The position numbers were made by a program, and so were the translations under genes. DNA of 64,000 nucleotides from M3007 sp965249785. Lineage in GTDB: Bacteria > Bacteroidota > Bacteroidia > Chitinophagales > Saprospiraceae. Where the stretch lies: assembly GCA_965249785.1 (NCBI GenBank), contig CBDFMU010000043.1:124001-188000 (forward strand), given 5' to 3'. This document shows positions 51,479-59,520 of the stretch, piece after piece. Each line of letters begins with the position of its first letter. Positions within the stretch are counted from its first letter, which is position 1. The notes below the pieces were generated by a model. The model was not told where the DNA came from and did no database searches. It saw only the letters and a program-made list of their open reading frames with translations.

Positions 51479-54010
51479 ATGAAATTATCTCTTCTCGGTC
51501 TGCTGCTGTTTTTTGTCGGCCCCCTGGCGGTCTTCGGCCAAACCCGCGATACGATTATGCCCACGGTGGCCTATGATACGCCCAAAGAGTACGAGATTGG
51601 TGGTGTTCGGGTGAGCGGCGTGGAGTTTGCTGACCCTGGCGCGCTCATTTCCATCGCTGGTTTTCGCGTGGGCGACAAGATCCGCATTCCGGGCAGCCAG
51701 TTTGCCAAAGCCGTGCAGGCACTCTGGAGTTTGCACCTCTTCACCGACGTGCAGATCAATCAGGAGCGCAAAGTTGGCGAAGTCGTATTTTTGGAAATCG
51801 CGGTCAAGGAATTGCCCCGTTATACGCGCCACTCTTTCATTGGGGTGAAAAAAAACCAGCATGACGATCTCAACGGTATTGTCAATAAATTCATCCAGAA
51901 AGGAGCCATCCTTACCGACAATGTCCGGGCTTCTCTGGTGTACGCCATAGAAAACCACTACGTCGAGAAAGGCTATCTCAATGCCCGGGTACAAATTAAA
52001 ACCTATCCCGATGAAAAAACGGTGAACGCGGTGCGGCTTGAATTTATCATTGACCAGCGCAAAAAGGTCAAGATTCAGGAGATCAACTTTTATGGCAATA
52101 ACCAGGTAAAATCGAAAATATTGCGCAAAAAAATGAAGGGTACGCACGAAAGAAAGCGGATTTTCAAAAAATCCAAACTCGTTCGGAAAACCTATGAAGA
52201 GGACAAGCGCAAGATCGAAGCCTACTATAACACCATTGGTTACCGGGATGCGCGGATCGTGAGCGACAGCATTTCGCGGAACAAAAAGGGCCAACTGATC
52301 GTCGATATTCACCTGAATGAAGGTCGGCGTTATTACTTCCGCCACTTAGTCTGGAAAGGCAATACTATTTATGAGACCAAATTCCTCGACCAGGTGCTGG
52401 GCATCAAAAAAGGTGATGTGTATAACCAGGATTTGCTCGATACCCGCTTATCATTCAGCCAGGACGGTCGCGATATTTCGTCGCTTTATCTCGACAATGG
52501 CTACTTGTTTTTCCGCGTAGATCCGGTGGAGACGGCCATTGAAGGCGATTCCATCGACCTTGACCTCCGCATCTATGAGGGTCCGCAGGCTACTATTGAC
52601 CGCGTAGTGATCAAGGGCAATGATCGTACCCACGAACACGTCATTCGCCGCGAATTATTTACCCGTCCGGGTGACAAATTCAGTCGGGCCGATATCATCC
52701 GTTCGCAGCGGGAAATCATCAATCTGGGTTATTTCAACCAGGAAAAACTGGGCATCAACACCCCGGTAAACCCGGAACGTGGTACGGTAGATATTGAATA
52801 TACGGTGGAAGAAAAACCATCGGATCAGCTGGAACTATCGGCAGGTTATCAGCCAGCGACTTCCTATAGCCGAGGTGGCGTGATAGGTACATTGGGGGTC
52901 ACTTTCAACAACTTCTCGGTACGTAACATTGCGCACCGCGAGAGCTGGAACCCGCTGCCGCAGGGCGACGGCCAACGGCTCAGCGTCCGGGGTCAAACTT
53001 CCGGCGATGCTTACCAGTCCTATAATGCCTCTTTCACCGAGCCCTGGCTGGGCGGCAAAAAACCCAATTCGCTTACGCTGGCCGGCTTCTATAATCGCTA
53101 CAGCAGTGGCTATTACGGCTCAGAGACTTATCAGCAATTGAGGATCCTCCAAGGTTCGGTTGGTTTCGGAACACGTTTGAAATTTCCGGACGATAACTTT
53201 GTATTTCGCGCCGACATGGACTTTCAAACCCTCAACCTGAATAACTATCCTAGTTTCCAGGATGATCGGAATCGCTATGTGCGGAACGGTATTTTCCACA
53301 ACTACAACCTGGCTCTGACGTTGGCCCGCAACAGTATTAATGATCCAATTTTCCCAAAAACCGGGTCGTTGATATCCTTGAAAATGCAAATGACGCCGCC
53401 CTATTCGCTCTTTAAAAGTGCCGATTTTTATAAATCGGACAATGTGCAAGACATTTACCGCTACATCGAATACGTGAAATGGCGTTTTGATGCAGAATGG
53501 TACACCACCCTGGTTGGCAAATTGGTGCTGAAAACCCAGGCCAAAATCGGGCTGCTGGGACGCTGGTCCGATAAAACAGCCCTCACGCCCTTTGAGCGTT
53601 TCGATTTGGGTGGCGACGGTTTGAACAACCAAAGTTTTGGCTTGAACGGGCGTGACATTATCAGTCTGCGCGGCTACAGCCAGGAGGATATTATGAGTCG
53701 TTATCCGGGAGGAGCAGGCGTATTTAACAAATACACGGTGGAGCTGCGTTATCCTATTTCGCTCAATCCGTCGAGTACGATCTTTGTGACGGCGTTTGCA
53801 CAGGGCGGTAATGCGTGGCAAAAAATCCAGGATTTCAACCCGTTCGATATCAAGCGTTCTGCGGGTCTGGGCTTGCGGGTGTTCCTGCCGATGTTTGGTA
53901 CGCTGGGCTTTGACTACGGCGTTGGCTTCGACAAGCCGGAGTATTTTGGTAGCCACAAGCTGTCTAATTTTGCCAAGTTCAATATCATTCTGGGCTTCGA
54001 ACCGGATTAA
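51479..54010 (+). CDS. bamA: Outer-membrane assembly factor BamA (843 aa)
   Basis: Signal peptide MKLSLLGLLLFFVGPLAVFG from ATG 51479; the GTG at 51452 only lengthens it. Five POTRA-type repeats follow: EIGGVRVSGVEFADPGALIS, KKVKIQEINFYGNNQVKSKI, YFRHLVWKGNTIYETKFLDQ, and ATIDRVVIKGNDRTHEHVIR then RELFTRPGDKFSRADIIRSQ. A C-terminal Omp85 barrel spans ~450-843 (YSRGGVIGTLGVTFNNFSVR, RFDLGGDGLNNQSFGLNGRD, IISLRGYSQEDIMSRYPGGA). The RGY motif of lid loop L6 is present as LRGYS. It inserts beta-barrel proteins into the outer membrane. Linked to surA and the SurA-like lipoprotein. Confidence 0.95.
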   Translation: MKLSLLGLLLFFVGPLAVFGQTRDTIMPTVAYDTPKEYEIGGVRVSGVEFADPGALISIAGFRVGDKIRIPGSQFAKAVQALWSLHLFTDVQINQERKVGEVVFLEIAVKELPRYTRHSFIGVKKNQHDDLNGIVNKFIQKGAILTDNVRASLVYAIENHYVEKGYLNARVQIKTYPDEKTVNAVRLEFIIDQRKKVKIQEINFYGNNQVKSKILRKKMKGTHERKRIFKKSKLVRKTYEEDKRKIEAYYNTIGYRDARIVSDSISRNKKGQLIVDIHLNEGRRYYFRHLVWKGNTIYETKFLDQVLGIKKGDVYNQDLLDTRLSFSQDGRDISSLYLDNGYLFFRVDPVETAIEGDSIDLDLRIYEGPQATIDRVVIKGNDRTHEHVIRRELFTRPGDKFSRADIIRSQREIINLGYFNQEKLGINTPVNPERGTVDIEYTVEEKPSDQLELSAGYQPATSYSRGGVIGTLGVTFNNFSVRNIAHRESWNPLPQGDGQRLSVRGQTSGDAYQSYNASFTEPWLGGKKPNSLTLAGFYNRYSSGYYGSETYQQLRILQGSVGFGTRLKFPDDNFVFRADMDFQTLNLNNYPSFQDDRNRYVRNGIFHNYNLALTLARNSINDPIFPKTGSLISLKMQMTPPYSLFKSADFYKSDNVQDIYRYIEYVKWRFDAEWYTTLVGKLVLKTQAKIGLLGRWSDKTALTPFERFDLGGDGLNNQSFGLNGRDIISLRGYSQEDIMSRYPGGAGVFNKYTVELRYPISLNPSSTIFVTAFAQGGNAWQKIQDFNPFDIKRSAGLGLRVFLPMFGTLGFDYGVGFDKPEYFGSHKLSNFAKFNIILGFEPD

Positions 54011-54048
54011 TAAAGGCAAAAAAAGCAAGAGGCAATCAGCAAAAAGAT

Positions 54049-54086
54049 TTAGGGCTTATAGAGGTAGCATCCTCTATAAGCCCTAA
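54049..54086. terminator. 16-bp perfect hairpin between convergent bamA and subtilase genes
   Basis: Arms 54049-54064 and 54071-54086 (core GGGCTTATAGAGG) with a 6-base loop, followed by CTTTTC on plus and AAATC/TTTTT-type runs on the other side. It likely terminates bamA and may work for both strands. Confidence 0.7.
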
Positions 54087-54123
54087 CTTTTCTAAACCGA
54101 CTAAATCTTTTCTCTAAACTCCT

Positions 54124-56205
54124 CTACACCATCTGTATATACTTGCCCAGCACCCATTTATTTACCCCAATGCGATGCCAACCGTCTTTACTGGTTTCAA
54201 ATATAGTGACGTTGTCGCCCAGTTTTAATTCAGCTACTTTGGGATTGGCAGTAGAAGGGCCACTGCGTACATTTACGGTTGGCGTGTTAGCTACTTTGCC
54301 TGGCCGACTATTAGCCACAGCAGTGGAAGTAGTGGCCGTGGCCAATATCTGGATATAATCAGTATTGACAAACTGGCCAGCCGCGATCTGCCACCAGTCG
54401 CCGGTTTTAGCCAATAAATTCACCACATCCCCCTGATGTAGTTCTGCCACCTTGGTATTGGCAGTACTGGGACCGTTGCGGACATTCAAAAATTTCGATA
54501 TGACTTTACCGCGCTGGGTAGCTGCCACGGGCGTTGGGGTAGGAGTCGGGGTAATTGGTGTCGTCCCGGTAGTGACCGACCCACCAGCATTGGTGCCATT
54601 ACCACCAGCCAGGCGTTCGGCAGCCTGCACCGCTTTTATCGCATTGATGCGGCCATAGCCCAATCGGTCGGAATGACCATTCGCATCGTAGCCCCCCACG
54701 ATTTTATCATTAGTTTGCTTGAAAATGCTTTTGATTTGACTGACCGTCAAGTTGGGATTGGCAGTCAGCATTAAAGCACAAATGCCCGCCGCCAGCGGAG
54801 TTGCGCTGGAAGTACCCCCAAATCCGCTGGTATAACCGAGTGCCAATGATTTCCCGTCCGTTCCCACCTCCACCGTGGCCGTGGTAATGCCTACGCCATT
54901 ATTGCCATTGGTGGGCGCGCTTAGGAAAGCATTGGGGCCGTAAAAAGAATAGCTCGAAAACTCGTCGAGGCTGTTGGAGGCCGTCACGCAGAAGACATTG
55001 GGATGGGCAGCAAAATCGCTGACGAGGCGTGGCTGGTTGTTGGAAGCGGGGTTGGCATTGCCAGCGGCAATAAAAATTGGAACGCCTTTTCCGCCGCGAC
55101 CTTCGGTGGCTACTTTTTGGATAGTATTAAAAACCCAGGTCGAAAGCGGTACCGACTTGGGAAAGCCCAGGCTGCACGAAATAATGTCCGCACCGTTCAT
55201 CTGGGCGTGCTCAAAGGCTTTGACGATGGCATCGTCGCTCAAGATGTCCAGTTTGATCGGAATAAAGCGAGCATTAGGAGCAGCGCCCAGTACACCCTGA
55301 ATATCCCAGGCACCCAGGGCAACGGCGGCGCAGGAAGTACCGTGGTCGAAAACACCCCAGGAGCCGTTGCTGGCCTGAAACCACGGCGACACATCCGAGG
55401 TGCGGGTGGCAGCATTGAAGGCATTGCGGATTTTGGTGCCATCGCCGCGCAACTGTGGGTGATCGAGCGCAAAACCAGTATCAATTACCGCAATTTTAAG
55501 ACTCTTATTGCTAAGGCTACGCAGGTAGTTCCAGGTTTCTTTCACTTTGGCATCTGCTCCACGTTTGAAATGCGCTGGCCCAAATACGGCATTATCAATA
55601 TCAATAATTGGAATCTGGCCACCCGTATTTTCCAGGTGCCATTGACTACCGATGAAGCGGCCCGAAGGCTGCATAAAATCGTCGTCGCGCGTAGCAGGTC
55701 GGGTAATGAACTCTGGTTCCGCTACTTTCACCATCTTCTCTTTCTGCAAGAGTACAGCACATTTGATCGGATTGGGCGACTCCTCCGTTACGCTCACCCG
55801 GTAAGCATCGTAGCCAATTCGCTCGCGGATATTGAGGTGCAGACTGTCCAGCAGTGCCCGTTCTTTGTCGTCGAGTGTATCGGTTTTAAATTCAATATAT
55901 AAATAGCCAGTGGGTACAAAAGCCGAGTCTTCGTCGCCGTCCACCAGCCAGACGTGGGTGCCAACGGAAATTTCGGGCTTGGCGCGCAGATCGTCGAGTT
56001 TGGCATCCACGCCACGCTTCAAATCCAGCACCTCGAAATCGCGCATCTGGTCGGTTGGTTTGGCGGCACCTGCTTTGCGTTTGCTGCCTGTGGCGGGCTG
56101 CATTCCCGGCGTGTAGCGCACGGCTGCCTGCGTCTTGCTTTTGGTAAAACTGACCTCTTTGCCGCCGTAGGTGAAGGTTGCTTTATTCGTGTTTATGCTG
56201 GCCAT
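54124..56205 (-). CDS. Subtilisin-family S8 protease with two SH3b domains (693 aa)
   Basis: Starts MASINTNKATFTYGGKEVSF with no signal peptide. After a ~220-residue N-terminal part the S8 domain carries the triad: Asp in KIAVIDTGFALDHPQLRGDG, His in WGVFDHGTSCAAVALGA, and Ser in GFGGTSSATPLAAGICALML. A Thr/Pro-rich linker (GTTPITPTPTPTPV) leads to two bacterial SH3 domains: FLNVRNGPSTANTKVAELHQ then GDVVNLLAKTGDWWQIAAGQ, and TVNVRSGPSTANPKVAELKL then GDNVTIFETSKDGWHRIGVN. SH3b modules usually bind cell wall. Their presence without a signal peptide is odd; the protein may be intracellular or use an unconventional route. It has a promoter at 56238. Confidence 0.92.
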   Translation of the reverse strand: MASINTNKATFTYGGKEVSFTKSKTQAAVRYTPGMQPATGSKRKAGAAKPTDQMRDFEVLDLKRGVDAKLDDLRAKPEISVGTHVWLVDGDEDSAFVPTGYLYIEFKTDTLDDKERALLDSLHLNIRERIGYDAYRVSVTEESPNPIKCAVLLQKEKMVKVAEPEFITRPATRDDDFMQPSGRFIGSQWHLENTGGQIPIIDIDNAVFGPAHFKRGADAKVKETWNYLRSLSNKSLKIAVIDTGFALDHPQLRGDGTKIRNAFNAATRTSDVSPWFQASNGSWGVFDHGTSCAAVALGAWDIQGVLGAAPNARFIPIKLDILSDDAIVKAFEHAQMNGADIISCSLGFPKSVPLSTWVFNTIQKVATEGRGGKGVPIFIAAGNANPASNNQPRLVSDFAAHPNVFCVTASNSLDEFSSYSFYGPNAFLSAPTNGNNGVGITTATVEVGTDGKSLALGYTSGFGGTSSATPLAAGICALMLTANPNLTVSQIKSIFKQTNDKIVGGYDANGHSDRLGYGRINAIKAVQAAERLAGGNGTNAGGSVTTGTTPITPTPTPTPVAATQRGKVISKFLNVRNGPSTANTKVAELHQGDVVNLLAKTGDWWQIAAGQFVNTDYIQILATATTSTAVANSRPGKVANTPTVNVRSGPSTANPKVAELKLGDNVTIFETSKDGWHRIGVNKWVLGKYIQMV

Positions 56206-56237
56206 GATGCGTGGATGGGTTTTAATGAAAAGCAGAG

Positions 56238-56245
56238 CAAAAATA
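56238..56245 (-). promoter_or_regulatory. -7 box TATTTTTG for the subtilase gene
   Basis: Minus-strand TATTTTTG 32 bases before ATG 56205. A minus-strand TTTG at 56264-56261 gives a 15-base spacer, shorter than usual. Confidence 0.5.
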
Positions 56246-56689
56246 CTCTCCTGTCTATTTCAAAGCAGGAAAAATGTGCCGCGTTTACTAAACTCCAAAA
56301 GTTTGGCAAACGTATTTTGCACTATTGGGTGATGAAAGCAACAAAACGATGAGATTTGCACCCATATTACCAACAAAGATTGGCTAAGATAAAAAGCCCG
56401 TTAGATAGTGGGGATATATAAAAGCATCTGTGTACGTTTGGCCCTGCCAAATCGCTTCTCCAATGATTACTTCCTCTTTTGCCATTTACCATCCTTTCGC
56501 GCACTTGCGCAAGATGCTGCCCCAGGCGCATCTTGCGCAAGTTGTTTTTTGGGGATATAGTTGCGTAGAACCAGCCAGTTTGATTGGTTTTACGCAATTG
56601 ATGGAAGTACAAAGCGATTTTTAACGCAACTCTGGCTATGAGGGAGGTTGCGTGAAACCATAGTTCTTGACAATTAAAATAAAAAATAA
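56246..56689. other. Non-coding region at the left edge of the AT-rich island
   Basis: About 440 bases without a supported gene; an 81-codon minus frame at 56367-56612 has no domain and spans the hairpin. The right end is strongly AT-rich. Confidence 0.5.
56503..56550 (+). terminator. 15-bp GC-rich hairpin with T-run
   Basis: Arms 56503-56517 and 56528-56542 (core CTTGCGCAAGATGC) with a 10-base loop, followed by TGTTTTTT. The arm CTTGCGCAAG is itself palindromic. No plus-strand gene ends upstream, so it could be a remnant, the end of a small RNA, or a repeat. Confidence 0.65.
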
Positions 56690-57036
56690 ATGAATAATAA
56701 ATTAAAAAGAAAATTTAAGCGAAGAGCTTGCTGAAAATAGGATTTCAGAGGTACATACAATCGCTTCAAAGTATATTAAAAAAATCTTCAAATAAAGACA
56801 CTTTAAATGAACTTATTCTAATTTCAGGTAAGTTTCATAAAATGAATGACGAAATTAATTTAGGAGTTGTTAGCAGAAATGACTACAACTACGAAGTCAA
56901 TCGAATAAGATCTACCCTGCTTGAATTTATCACTGAAATTGAACGTAAACAAACGAGAGAATATCCATTAGTTCAAGAAAAAATCATCCCTTTAATTCAA
57001 GAGCCTGGAAACCTAATAGAATTAGAAATGGTCTAA
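56690..57036 (+). CDS. Stand-alone EAD11 adaptor, frameshifted twice (114 aa when repaired)
   Basis: Only the second half is open in one frame (from a TTG at 56728). Removing one A from AAAAA near 56704-56708 and one A from the seven-A run near 56777 gives a continuous protein. It starts at ATG 56690: MNNKLKENLSEELAENRISE, VHTIASKYIKKSSNKDTLNE, LILISGKFHKMNDEINLGVV and SRNDYNYEVNRIRSTLLEFI. 'LI...G+f......lGv.S..dyn.E.nRI..tLLefI' is the effector-associated domain 11 pattern, shared with the C-terminus of the protein at 11711-13228. Such adaptors dock effectors onto regulators in NTP-dependent conflict systems. The A-run insertions look like sequencing errors. Confidence 0.72.
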
Positions 57037-57050
57037 ATTGAATAAAAACT

Positions 57051-57604
57051 ATGAAGAGTATAGACCTGCTTAGGGAATCGACCCTAAAAATAGTATTTAA
57101 TTATTTTAGAGAAGATGCTGAATCTTTTGACGATATTAGTCATAAAAGACTTTTCGCCAGGGAGTGTTTTAGTTACTTTTGAGATGCCATATAATTCTTT
57201 TGTCAAACTGATTGGGTAATATTGATAATGAGAGAATTGATGGTATGGGGACAAACTGAAATTAAACTTATAGAATTTAATACTGTTCAGACGAAAGTCC
57301 TTGATAAAAAACAGAAACCTGATGAGTTCAACTTAAACAAGTTAAAACAACAACTTAAAGGTAGAATATGCCAGAAGGTGCTAAATTCGGAATCATTGAA
57401 TTGAAAAAATATTTATCAACTGATTCTGAACTATTTAACACTTTTATCATAGCAAACTCAATGTACAACAACAATGAAACTGGCAACCCATTTTAATAAT
57501 AATTGACGAATATCAACGAAACGATCAATAAAGTAATAAATTTACTACTTGAATTAGTCAATAAATTGACAACAGAAGATATTGACATGACGAGTTATAG
57601 TTAA
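57051..57604 (+). pseudogene. Fragmented AT-rich coding remnant, unknown
   Basis: Begins 14 bases after the EAD11 gene with ATG 57051 (MKSIDLLRESTLKIVFNYFR, EDAESFDDISHKRLFAR, stop at 57180). Coding-like segments continue in shifting frames: EMPYNSFVKLIGNIDNERID; GQTEIKLIEFNTVQTKVLDK; MPEGAKFGIIELKKYLSTDS then ELFNTFIIANSMYNNNETGN; and LTNINETINKVINLLLELVN. Indels at T, G and A runs (near 57177, 57213, 57245, 57366) would join several of these, but I could not settle a single reading. No domain recognised. It may be the effector or partner encoded with the EAD11 protein. Confidence 0.4.
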
Positions 57605-57865
57605 AAGTAAAATGTCAAGAACCATGCATGGTCTCACATGGCGGCTAACCAGCCAACGCGCAAAATCAACCGCGCATAAATCGCCACGTAGTCCATGCCA
57701 ACGTGGCGGCAGTAAGCATTTAATACATATAATGATAACTTGCAGCTGACTCGAATTTTGCGATACTTAAAAGGCGGAAAATATGATGCCTTTAAGGTTT
57801 TTTGAAAAAGATAAATGAAGTAATTCCTTAAAACTTGATAAATAAAGTTTGACAAATTAAAGAAC
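57605..57865. other. Short non-coding stretch, locally GC-richer, with hairpin
   Basis: Unlike its AT-rich surroundings, 57640-57715 is GC-richer and holds an inverted repeat CGCCACGT (57682-57689) / ACGTGGCG (57701-57708). It could be the junction of an inserted segment. A 126-codon minus frame here is not credible. Confidence 0.35.
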
Positions 57866-59243
57866 ATGCAAGACACAATAAAAAAGCAAATCGTTTCAAT
57901 ATGGGAAAAATACCGCATTTCCGATAATAAAATGGTACGAGATACCAAAGGCAATGAATTGGACAATATAGCGGATGAGAAAAGATTGGAAGCAATCATA
58001 CCCTTTAAAAACAATTATTGATGATTTTATAATTGGAAAAATAGATATAGAGCGAATTTAAAACAAATATTGACAGTTTCAATAAAAAAGATAATCTTTG
58101 GGGCTTTACTTCTATTAACGGTCAAATGTTCTTTAACCTTTTACTTAAAACAAGTGAGCACCGAACTTACAACAAAAAAATCTATCCAAATTATTAAGGG
58201 ATGTTGTGTAATTGAACCGAAAGATCTATCAGACGCTTTGAGTAAAATAGAAGCAATGGATAAAAACACTTCTAATATATTCAACCAAGCACCAGATAAA
58301 CGTAAAGCTCCAAATCCAGGTTCTGTTTGCTACTTCCTTTCTTATTTTTGGCAAATACAAAATTATCAGAAATGGCCTATAATGTATAGCTCCATAATTG
58401 TTTCTTTTACAGACATTGGGTTGTGGAAAGAACAGTTGATTCCCAGAAAGAGGCTTATCAAACTTTTTACCATCTTAATGAAGAAATTAAAAATATACTT
58501 TCAAATCACACTGGTCGAGCAATAAATAATTGGGAAGGCTGAGCATTCGTTTTGGAATTTCAGGACAGTTACCGCTTACCCCAAACAGCATAGCGGTAAG
58601 CCAAAAGTAGCAAAAACTTGCTGATTTTGAAGGTGATCAAACAATTTCTGTTTTAAAAGAAGCGAGCTTTAATATTTTTGATTTCATCCCTCCCATCACA
58701 GCAAAAATTATTGATTTGGGCAAAGAAACCGAATCTAGTAGCATCTGCTAAGGGTAGTAAGTTTGAAAAAGCCGTTTGCGAATTATTTAAACAACTTGTT
58801 TTCAATGTTCAGGCGTTAGGCCAAGGAGCCGGAAGAGAACCTGACTTAATAGCTATCAACAAAGAAGATAATGTTGCTTTTATTATTGACGCAAAGGCCT
58901 ATGCAAATGGTTATATGCTAAGTGCGAGTGACGAAAGAGCTATTCGAGAATACATTTCACATCATTGTCCTAAACTTAAAAAAGAGGGTTTTAATAGGCA
59001 GATGGGTTTTTTAATTATTAGCAACTCCTCTAAACCAGGCTTTGAGAGTTTTATTAATGAAATAACTTGGAAAACTGATATTAGACGTTTTTCTCTTCTA
59101 ACCTCAAAAAATGCTTTGCTTCATTTATTAGCTGGTACAAAATAAAAGACCAATTGCCCATATCAGAAATTATTGAAGCAATAATCAGCTTAGGATCTAA
59201 TATTTCAGCACAAGGCATAATTCAAAGATTTGATGATGTTTAA
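57866..59243 (+). pseudogene. PD-(D/E)XK restriction-type endonuclease, many frameshifts (~455 aa repaired)
   Basis: Joining frames across homopolymer indels gives one protein. It starts MQDTIKKQIVSIWEKYRISD (ATG 57866). It runs through EAIIPFKTIIDDFIIGKIDI, DNLWGFTSINGQMFFNLLLK, SDALSKIEAMDKNTSNIFNQ, NPGSVCYFLSYFWQIQNYQK, ADFEGDQTISVLKEASFNIF and DFIPPITAKIIDLGKETESS. The nuclease core is AKGSKFEKAVCELFKQL, GQGAGREPDLIAINKEDNVA (PD at 58840-58845) and FIIDAKAYANGYMLSASDER (DAK at 58888-58896), and the end is SEIIEAIISLGSNISAQGII. PD...DAK is the catalytic signature of PD-(D/E)XK nucleases; the architecture suggests a type II-like restriction enzyme. At least six indels, mostly +1 in A/T/G runs. 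No methyltransferase gene is visible. Confidence 0.7.
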
Positions 59244-59295
59244 TCAAAATTACTTAACAGCAATTGAAGAATACGGCAGTTATTATAAAGGATAA
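59236..59295 (+). CDS. Short ORF start overlapping the nuclease stop (MFNQNYLTAIEEYGSYYKG)
   Basis: ATG 59236 overlaps the nuclease stop at 59241-59243, as in coupled operons. The 19-residue peptide ends at a TAA. Allowing one missing base after GG near 59292, the frame continues IIDWLSESEIERYNKNSDNN up to about 59424. It may be the N-terminus of a truncated downstream gene. No domain can be recognised. The remainder up to 59460 is non-coding. Confidence 0.3.
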   Translation: MFNQNYLTAIEEYGSYYKG

Positions 59296-59452
59296 TAGAC
59301 TGGCTTTCGGAAAGTGAAATTGAAAGGTATAATAAAAACAGCGACAACAATCGCAATCACGCATGTACGCCAAAGCCTTGCTCTAAACGTTCAGCGCAGG
59401 CGTTCGGATGCATTGCCAAACGTTAACAGAAATATTCCTCCCATTCACATCC

Positions 59453-59501
59453 CCTAAAAACCAGGAGCCACCCCGAACATTCGAGGTGACTCCTGATTTT
59501 T
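59453..59501. terminator. Bidirectional terminator-like hairpin
   Basis: Stem from CAGGAG (59462-59467) to CTCCTG (59490-59495), with inner pairing CACC/GGTG and two mismatches. It is flanked by CTAAAAACC on the left and GATTTTTAT on the right. It sits 25 bases after the stop of the minus-strand esterase (59521), at the right border of the AT-rich island. Confidence 0.75.
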
Positions 59502-59520
59502 ATATAACTGAAAGGTTCGC

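Noticed and set aside
53120..54028. 302-codon minus-strand frame opposite the bamA barrel
   Set aside because: Antisense shadow of BamA; no domain and no start context.
57634..58014. 126-codon minus-strand frame in the AT-rich island
   Set aside because: It lies opposite the start of the reconstructed nuclease, whose plus-strand segments are far more protein-like.
59370..59430. attC-like look of the AAACGTTCAGCGCAGGCGTTCGG region near an AACGTTAAC
   Set aside because: The core sites do not fit RYYYAAC/GTTRRRY on either strand and no integron integrase is nearby.
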